A stretch of 10,353 bases of DNA, from contig JALULU010000160.1 of NCBI GenBank assembly GCA_027040585.1, forward strand, positions 1-10,353, read 5' to 3'. The stretch's first letter is position 1; each line of letters opens with the position of its first letter. This DNA comes from Acidobacteriota bacterium. GTDB lineage: Bacteria > Acidobacteriota > JAAYUB01 > JAMOQF01. The position numbers were made by a program, and so were the translations under genes. The notes under the pieces are model-generated. The model was not told where the DNA came from. It did no database searches and saw only the letters and a program-made list of their open reading frames with translations. Below are positions 5,657-10,353 of this stretch, in pieces.

Positions 5657-7291
5657 CTCCTTTTTTCTTTTTTTTATTTCTGAAATTGATAAAAGAATGA
5701 GTGAAAAAGCCACAAAAAGTAGAAATACCGTTAAGGCAAGTCTTATGCTTGCGGTTATTTTATCTTGAGAATTTAGAAGTTTTATGTTTAAAAGTCCAAT
5801 GTTAAATAGTGATGTAATTGTTATTATAAACATAAATATCATTGGAATCATTGCAAACAAAAAAGTTCTCTTTTTACGTATAAGCCAGAGTGTAACAGCA
5901 AGTAGAGAAATGGCGGCAAGAAGTTGATTTGCACTTCCAAACATTGGCCATATTTTTAATACTTCTTTTCCGCTTGCAAGCACTCCTGCAATAAAAAGCA
6001 TTATAAATGTTGCTATATATCTGTTTTTAACTATATGTTTTTTTACTAATTGATTTTCTGAATCTTCTAAAAGTTCCTGAAAGGCAAATCTACAGAGTCT
6101 TGAGGATGTATCAAGAGTTGTTAAGGCAAAGGCAGAAATTGCAAGGGCAGCAAAAATTATTCCACTTTGTAGTGGTATTCCAAGTTTACTCATAAAAAAT
6201 CCAAGACCATTTGAAAAAACAGCAATGGCGTCATTTCCCCCTTTACCTAACAAATGAAAATAATTTCCTTTAGAAATATAAGTTGCCGTGATAAGTGCAA
6301 TTAAGGCGAGAACACCTTCAATTAGCATCCCCCCATATCCAATAAGTCTTGAATCTTTCTCAGTGTCGATTTGTTTTGAGGTTGTACCGGAGGACACAAG
6401 GGAATGAAAACCACTTATTGCACCACATGCAATTGTAATAAAGAGTATTGGAAAAAGGTCTCCAATTTTTTGATGAAAAGATGATATGGCAGGATATTTA
6501 AGTGTTGGATTTAAAAATATAATTCCAAGAAGCCCTGCAATCATAATCCCGTATAGCAAAAAGGAATTGAGATAATCTCTTGGTTGAAGAAGTGCCCATA
6601 CAGGGGTTACTGAAGCTATGTAAATATATATAAAAAGAATGATCATCCAGACATTTACTGATAGATTAATAGGAAAAAGAATTCCTACATAAACACCTAA
6701 GAGTAGAAATATAATTGAAATAATACTCAAATAAAGAAATGGCACTTTACCACTTCTATTTAAGTATCCAAACAATATAGCTATTCCAATGAAAATTATG
6801 GATGCGGTTGCAGCCTGAGGATATTTTACAAAAGTATGTGCAATTATTATGGAGAATGCTGAAATCAGAAGAATTAGCGTGGAAATTCCAAATATTAGAA
6901 AGAGAATTTTTCCTCTTTTTCCAATGCTTTCCTCGATTATTACACCAATACTTTTTCCGCTGTGTCTTACAGAAGCAACAAGGGTGGTAAAATCGTGTAC
7001 ACCACCTATAAATATAGCGCCAAAAAGTATCCAGAGAAAAGCCGGTAACCATCCAAATTGTGCTGCAAGTACTGGGCCAACAATGGGCCCGGCACCTGCT
7101 ATTGAAGCGAAATGGTGTCCCAATAAAATTTCTCTTTTGGTTGGCACGTAGTCTATACCGTCATTTATAACATGGGAAGGAGTTGGATTATTTTTATTGA
7201 TGTTTACTATTTTTTCAAGTTTCTTTCCATAAATTATATATGCAAGCAAAAAAAGAACTAAAAGTATTAAAATTAGTATTCCTGCTCCCAA
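5651..7291 (-). CDS. cstA: Carbon starvation protein CstA family transporter
   Basis: This 546-residue, highly hydrophobic protein has many predicted membrane helices. It carries the CstA family hallmarks: HHFASIAGAGPIVGP at residues 59-73, PRDYLNSFLLYG at 237-248, FHSLVSSGTTSKQ at 295-307, TTLDTSSRLCRF at 391-402 and WPMFGSANQLLA at 448-459. Family members in E. coli (CstA, BtsT) take up pyruvate and have been linked to peptide use during carbon limitation. This copy is shorter than E. coli CstA (about 700 residues) but in the range of many anaerobe homologues. The start is TTG at 7289-7291, with AGGAGA five bases upstream (7297-7302). Pyruvate is the likeliest substrate by family, not shown here. 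The gene stands alone, divergent from the large secreted-protein gene and convergent with the ATP-grasp gene. Confidence 0.95.
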   Translation of the reverse strand: MGAGILILILLVLFLLAYIIYGKKLEKIVNINKNNPTPSHVINDGIDYVPTKREILLGHHFASIAGAGPIVGPVLAAQFGWLPAFLWILFGAIFIGGVHDFTTLVASVRHSGKSIGVIIEESIGKRGKILFLIFGISTLILLISAFSIIIAHTFVKYPQAATASIIFIGIAILFGYLNRSGKVPFLYLSIISIIFLLLGVYVGILFPINLSVNVWMIILFIYIYIASVTPVWALLQPRDYLNSFLLYGIMIAGLLGIIFLNPTLKYPAISSFHQKIGDLFPILFITIACGAISGFHSLVSSGTTSKQIDTEKDSRLIGYGGMLIEGVLALIALITATYISKGNYFHLLGKGGNDAIAVFSNGLGFFMSKLGIPLQSGIIFAALAISAFALTTLDTSSRLCRFAFQELLEDSENQLVKKHIVKNRYIATFIMLFIAGVLASGKEVLKIWPMFGSANQLLAAISLLAVTLWLIRKKRTFLFAMIPMIFMFIITITSLFNIGLLNIKLLNSQDKITASIRLALTVFLLFVAFSLILLSISEIKKRKKES

Positions 7292-7296
7292 AATTG

Positions 7297-7302
7297 TCTC
7301 CT
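7297..7302 (-). promoter_or_regulatory. Ribosome-binding site deciding the TTG start of cstA
   Basis: AGGAGA on the minus strand sits five bases before TTG at 7289-7291, supporting the unusual start codon. Confidence 0.7.
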
Positions 7303-7322
7303 AAAAATAAATTGACAATAAA

Positions 7323-7328
7323 ATTATA
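7323..7328 (-). promoter_or_regulatory. Possible -10 box of cstA
   Basis: A perfect TATAAT reads on the minus strand about 30 bases before the start codon. At 17 bases further upstream is only a weak TTAAAA (7346-7351), so a -35 element is not convincing. Confidence 0.35.
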
Positions 7329-7369
7329 TATTTTTTTTGATTAAATTTTAATAATATTTCATAATTTTG

Positions 7370-7378
7370 TGTTAAAAT
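7370..7378 (+). promoter_or_regulatory. Extended -10 promoter of the large secreted-protein gene
   Basis: TG-T-TAAAAT forms an extended -10 element about 31 bases before the ATG at 7410, within the 15-base block at 7365-7379 that matches 1616-1630 at 14 positions. No good -35 box is seen. Confidence 0.5.
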
Positions 7379-7409
7379 TCAAGTTTTACAAAAAGAGGGA
7401 GTTTTTTTG

Positions 7410-10289
7410 ATGTTAAGAAAAATTTTTTTTCTAATGATATTGGTTCTTTTTTCAATTTCCTTGTTCGGCCAGGATTATATAACAAAAACTTTGGATCCAA
7501 ATGGAGATAATGCTCCAGCGGAAATAAAATCACTTGGACTTTCTTTTGCTACTAATAGTGTTGATATATTACCTCCAAAAATTATAAAAATATCAGACAG
7601 TGAATGGGCTGTTTTATATATGAAATCAAGTACTGATACTGGGGATGGATATTTACTATTTTTTAATCCATTTGCAGAAAGTGATGGTGACGCATTTATT
7701 AAAGCAGTAGAGGTTGGAGAGAACCCATATCAAATGACAATGACTCCCGATGGTGAACATATCTGGGTTTTGAATCAGGGGGATTTAACAGGGGAAAATT
7801 CCTCAATATCCATTGTAAATTTAAATACTTTAGAGGTAGATAATACAATTGACCTTAGTGGGTATGAGTTTTCATTGGGTAGCAATATGGTTTTTAGTAG
7901 TGATGGAAAATATTGTTATTTAGATTCTTCAATTATGGATTTAGATAGAAATAGCAAGTTATTAAAAATTGACTGTAATTCTCTCTCTATTGTAGATGAA
8001 ATTTTTTTGGGGCAGGGTGGTCCGGGTCCAATTACAATGAGTCACGATGGTACTTTTTTGTGTGTTGTGAATCCAGGTGAAGATACAGTTTCTATAGTAG
8101 ATCTTGAAACTTTTTCTGAAACTCATAGGATTCATTTTATTGATCAAAGCACTTATCAGCAAGGTGAACATATTCCAAATTTTACATATTACACAAATGT
8201 TTTACTCACTCCTGATGATTCCATAGGGTTTATTTCATCTATTGGTCATCAAACACCCACACCTGTGCAGCCTTTGGATAAAATATATTACTTTGATCCA
8301 CATTCCGGAGAGAAGTTATTGGACGACAATGGAGACGACATCTGTTTTGAGGTTACAAGCAATCCTGGTCATCTGGAATTTGACCCAAGTGGAAATTATA
8401 TAATATGTGAAAGTGGATCTTATAATACTGTAGATTCAGTTGGTACACACGTTGAAGGTACTGCTGGAGTTTTGATATTAGATTGGCAAAACGTAACAAT
8501 AGAAAAGGCGATATATATGCCTTCATATCTTTTTAACATGTCATCATTGTCCAAAATTTCAGTTTACTATGATGAAAACAATAAGTTAAAAGTAGTTTTT
8601 CCATGTTTTAGCACTTTTGATGTATCGAGTACCCCTAACGTTTATGAAACACTTGTGGACTTTGATTCAACACCATTAAAAAATATTTCAGATGTAACTC
8701 CATATAATACAAGTGAAACAAGAATGATGCCTGTTGAGGTTTATAAACTTTCTAATAATAGTTTTTTTGTAGTAAACTTTCTTACAAATAACTTTTCTAT
8801 CGCAACGTTAAATGAAAACAATCCAAAGCTTCAGGTTATTCCAAATTTTCTTTTTGAAAGTAATGTTTTTTCCTCTGTGGCTTTTATAAATGACTCTGAT
8901 GAACAAAACACGTACACAATGAAGCCTTATCTTGCATCTTATATTGATACAGAGAAAATAAGGGGAAGTTCTACTCCTTTTTACTATTTAGATGAAAATA
9001 GTGAACCTGTTTATATAAATTCTTTTGACTTAACTTTAAACCCCCACCAGCAGTATGTCAGGATGGCTTCTGAATTAACTGATGGACTTCAAAATATAAC
9101 AAATCAGCATGGATTTTTAAGGGTATCCACTAATGGGGATTTGCTTAAAGGAGTTTCCTTTAATGGTCTCTTTGATGACAATGATAATATAATTGCTGGA
9201 GATTACTACAATATTAATGGCAATTCATATGATGAGGCGATTTTCCCATATATTATTGCTTCACAAGATAGTTCAAATAGGATTTATTTCTTTAATCCAT
9301 ATATGAATACATCTAAAATACTTTTAACATACTACAATGGAGATGGAACAGTTGCAGATGTTGGTAATTTTACGCCAACTATTGTCTTTGACACCGGAGT
9401 GGGATTACCTGTGAATGGTTCCGTTGAAGATGGATACTTATTTGTAAGGAATAAATATAACTTAAGTATTCCTATGTATGAAGCTGCAATGACTAAGGAT
9501 CACGGTTCTTATTCCTTTTTCACTTGTCCACCACTGTATCCTTATAATAATTCTTCAATTGAAAAATTAATTGTACCATTTTTTGCTGTCGGCGAAGGTT
9601 ATGATACCCATCTTATACTTATAAGTTATAATAACAATACAGATGACAATGGCAATCCACTGGTTACAAACGCAAATATTTCACTTTATGATGTTGATGG
9701 TAATTTATTATTAAGTAAAGATTTTCAATTTAATAACCTTTCAAAGTTTCAGATAAATTTTTCTGGAGAAGATCTTTTAAACTGTGATAAATATAAATCT
9801 GATATAACCACTGGGTATGCTGTAATTACGGTTGATAGGGACAATGTTGTGGGAGCATTTGATTTTAAGATGTACCACAGTGAAACTGACGACAATAATA
9901 ATACCTATGATGTCCTCGATAATATGGCTGCAGCACCGATAACTCATTCAGAAGAGATGAAAGATAGTTATACTTTTCCCTTTGCCATAAATATTTCTCC
10001 TTACATAACATCCTATGTAGTTTTAAACCCATCTGATGTTGAGAATTCTTATCATATAGAAGTTTATGACTCTGATGGAAATTTGGTAACCCAATCTGTG
10101 GATTTTACGCTTCAACCGGGCAAGGAGAAGGCTTTTTTTATAGATGATCCAGAACTTTTTACTGACCCTATTTCTGTGGAAAATTTTGTTGGATATATGA
10201 AAATTGTTTCTGATTCAGGTGTAGCATTTTCAACCCTAAGCGTTCAAAGTACACCTGATATGATGGCCATAATACCTTATATTAGATAA
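7410..10289 (+). CDS. Large secreted beta-propeller protein with four C-terminal repeat modules
   Basis: This 959-residue protein is of unknown function. A classic signal peptide opens it (Lys/Arg then a Phe/Ile/Leu-rich core, residues 1 to about 20, probable cut near LFG-Q), so it should be exported. Residues about 60-370 look like YVTN/WD40-type propeller blades: NPYQMTMTPDGEHIWVLN near 105-122 and GPGPITMSHDGTFLCVVN near 205-221 are followed by SIxIVxLxTxE-like strands. From about residue 476 to the end, four diverged copies of a beta-rich module follow (described separately). The protein is rich in Asn, Asp, Ser and Tyr, as surface proteins often are, and lacks an obvious anchor, LPXTG or sorting domain. 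GAGGGA lies nine bases before the ATG; a TTG at 7407 in frame is an alternative start. Surface binding or adhesion is a guess; no catalytic motif is visible. A sensor or envelope scaffold is equally possible. Confidence 0.88.
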   Translation: MLRKIFFLMILVLFSISLFGQDYITKTLDPNGDNAPAEIKSLGLSFATNSVDILPPKIIKISDSEWAVLYMKSSTDTGDGYLLFFNPFAESDGDAFIKAVEVGENPYQMTMTPDGEHIWVLNQGDLTGENSSISIVNLNTLEVDNTIDLSGYEFSLGSNMVFSSDGKYCYLDSSIMDLDRNSKLLKIDCNSLSIVDEIFLGQGGPGPITMSHDGTFLCVVNPGEDTVSIVDLETFSETHRIHFIDQSTYQQGEHIPNFTYYTNVLLTPDDSIGFISSIGHQTPTPVQPLDKIYYFDPHSGEKLLDDNGDDICFEVTSNPGHLEFDPSGNYIICESGSYNTVDSVGTHVEGTAGVLILDWQNVTIEKAIYMPSYLFNMSSLSKISVYYDENNKLKVVFPCFSTFDVSSTPNVYETLVDFDSTPLKNISDVTPYNTSETRMMPVEVYKLSNNSFFVVNFLTNNFSIATLNENNPKLQVIPNFLFESNVFSSVAFINDSDEQNTYTMKPYLASYIDTEKIRGSSTPFYYLDENSEPVYINSFDLTLNPHQQYVRMASELTDGLQNITNQHGFLRVSTNGDLLKGVSFNGLFDDNDNIIAGDYYNINGNSYDEAIFPYIIASQDSSNRIYFFNPYMNTSKILLTYYNGDGTVADVGNFTPTIVFDTGVGLPVNGSVEDGYLFVRNKYNLSIPMYEAAMTKDHGSYSFFTCPPLYPYNNSSIEKLIVPFFAVGEGYDTHLILISYNNNTDDNGNPLVTNANISLYDVDGNLLLSKDFQFNNLSKFQINFSGEDLLNCDKYKSDITTGYAVITVDRDNVVGAFDFKMYHSETDDNNNTYDVLDNMAAAPITHSEEMKDSYTFPFAINISPYITSYVVLNPSDVENSYHIEVYDSDGNLVTQSVDFTLQPGKEKAFFIDDPELFTDPISVENFVGYMKIVSDSGVAFSTLSVQSTPDMMAIIPYIR
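8835..10289 (+). repeat. Four diverged tandem protein modules in the secreted protein
   Basis: Modules begin near 8835, 9237, 9567 and 9969. Each opens with a hydrophobic start ending in Pro plus, in all but the first, an aromatic (VIPN, AIFPY, LIVPF, YTFPF), then about a dozen residues later a strand ending near Asn or Ser (SVAFIN, RIYFFNP, LILISYN, YVVLNPS). A Tyr-x-x-Asp-Gly or Asp-x-Asp-Gly turn follows in modules 2-4 (near YNGDG, YDVDGN, YDSDGN). A closing G-[FY]-x-x-[VI] strand ends each (HGFLRV, DGYLFV, TGYAVI, VGYMKI). The copies share a pattern rather than close identity, so this is an old duplication read from alignment by eye. Confidence 0.65.
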
Positions 10290-10341
10290 AAAAGTTCATA
10301 CAAAAAAATAGATTATACAATTATAAGTGTATTATATTTTT

Positions 10342-10347
10342 GGGAGG
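10342..10347 (+). promoter_or_regulatory. Ribosome-binding site of the next gene beyond the window
   Basis: GGGAGG is followed four bases later by AT at the very last positions of the window, so a start codon probably falls at or just past the edge. The 50-odd bases between the secreted-protein stop and this site contain no clear hairpin, so the genes may be co-transcribed. Confidence 0.5.
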
Positions 10348-10353
10348 TTCTAT

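Noticed and set aside
5640..5700. T-rich run after the ATP-grasp gene as an intrinsic terminator
   Set aside because: T tracts are present, but I find no stem before them on the plus strand.
6756..7151. Open frames on both strands of about 60-100 residues
   Set aside because: They are shadows of the transporter gene, whose family motifs fix the coding frame.
7313..7406. AT-rich tract as a possible replication origin or riboswitch
   Set aside because: There are no repeated DnaA-box-like words and no paired stems; it reads as two back-to-back promoters.
1..10353. CRISPR array, insertion sequence, tRNA or rRNA gene
   Set aside because: No regularly spaced direct repeats, transposase motifs, terminal inverted repeats or RNA-gene signatures were seen.

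Overview
The window is about 10.4 kb of AT-rich bacterial DNA (roughly one third G+C by eye). Genes are tightly packed on both strands, have bacterial Shine-Dalgarno sites, and often use TTG starts. The proteins are rich in Lys, Ile, Asn and Phe, as expected of a low-GC genome. I cannot name the phylum. Nothing points to a plasmid, phage, insertion sequence, CRISPR array, tRNA or rRNA, so this looks like ordinary chromosome. No gene-free stretch exceeds 300 bases.

Layout: (1) the 3' end of a membrane protein of the O-antigen ligase/polymerase type runs off the left edge (+). Tail to tail with it lies a nucleotide-sugar dehydrogenase closest in motif content to GDP-mannose 6-dehydrogenase AlgD (-). 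(2) A divergent promoter region separates that gene from a U32-family (TrhP-like) Fe-S RNA-modification protein (+), which overlaps tail to tail with a CDP-alcohol phosphatidyltransferase (-). (3) A second divergent region leads into a two-gene operon (+), an iron-type alcohol dehydrogenase followed closely by a RimK-like ATP-grasp ligase. This again overlaps tail to tail with a CstA-type transporter (-). (4) A third divergent region precedes a large secreted protein (+) with an N-terminal YVTN-like beta-propeller and four diverged copies of a roughly 105-135 residue beta-rich module. A ribosome-binding site at the right edge announces another gene.

Functionally this is a mosaic. Cell-surface glycan building is represented by the ligase tail and the sugar dehydrogenase. 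Phospholipid head-group transfer is represented by the CDP-alcohol enzyme. The rest covers tRNA/rRNA hydroxylation, uptake of a carbon source such as pyruvate or peptides, and an exported repeat protein. The least explained items are the dehydrogenase/ATP-grasp pair and the four-module secreted protein. Every convergent gene pair in the window overlaps within coding sequence, and every divergent pair shares a compact promoter region of about 115-165 bp.
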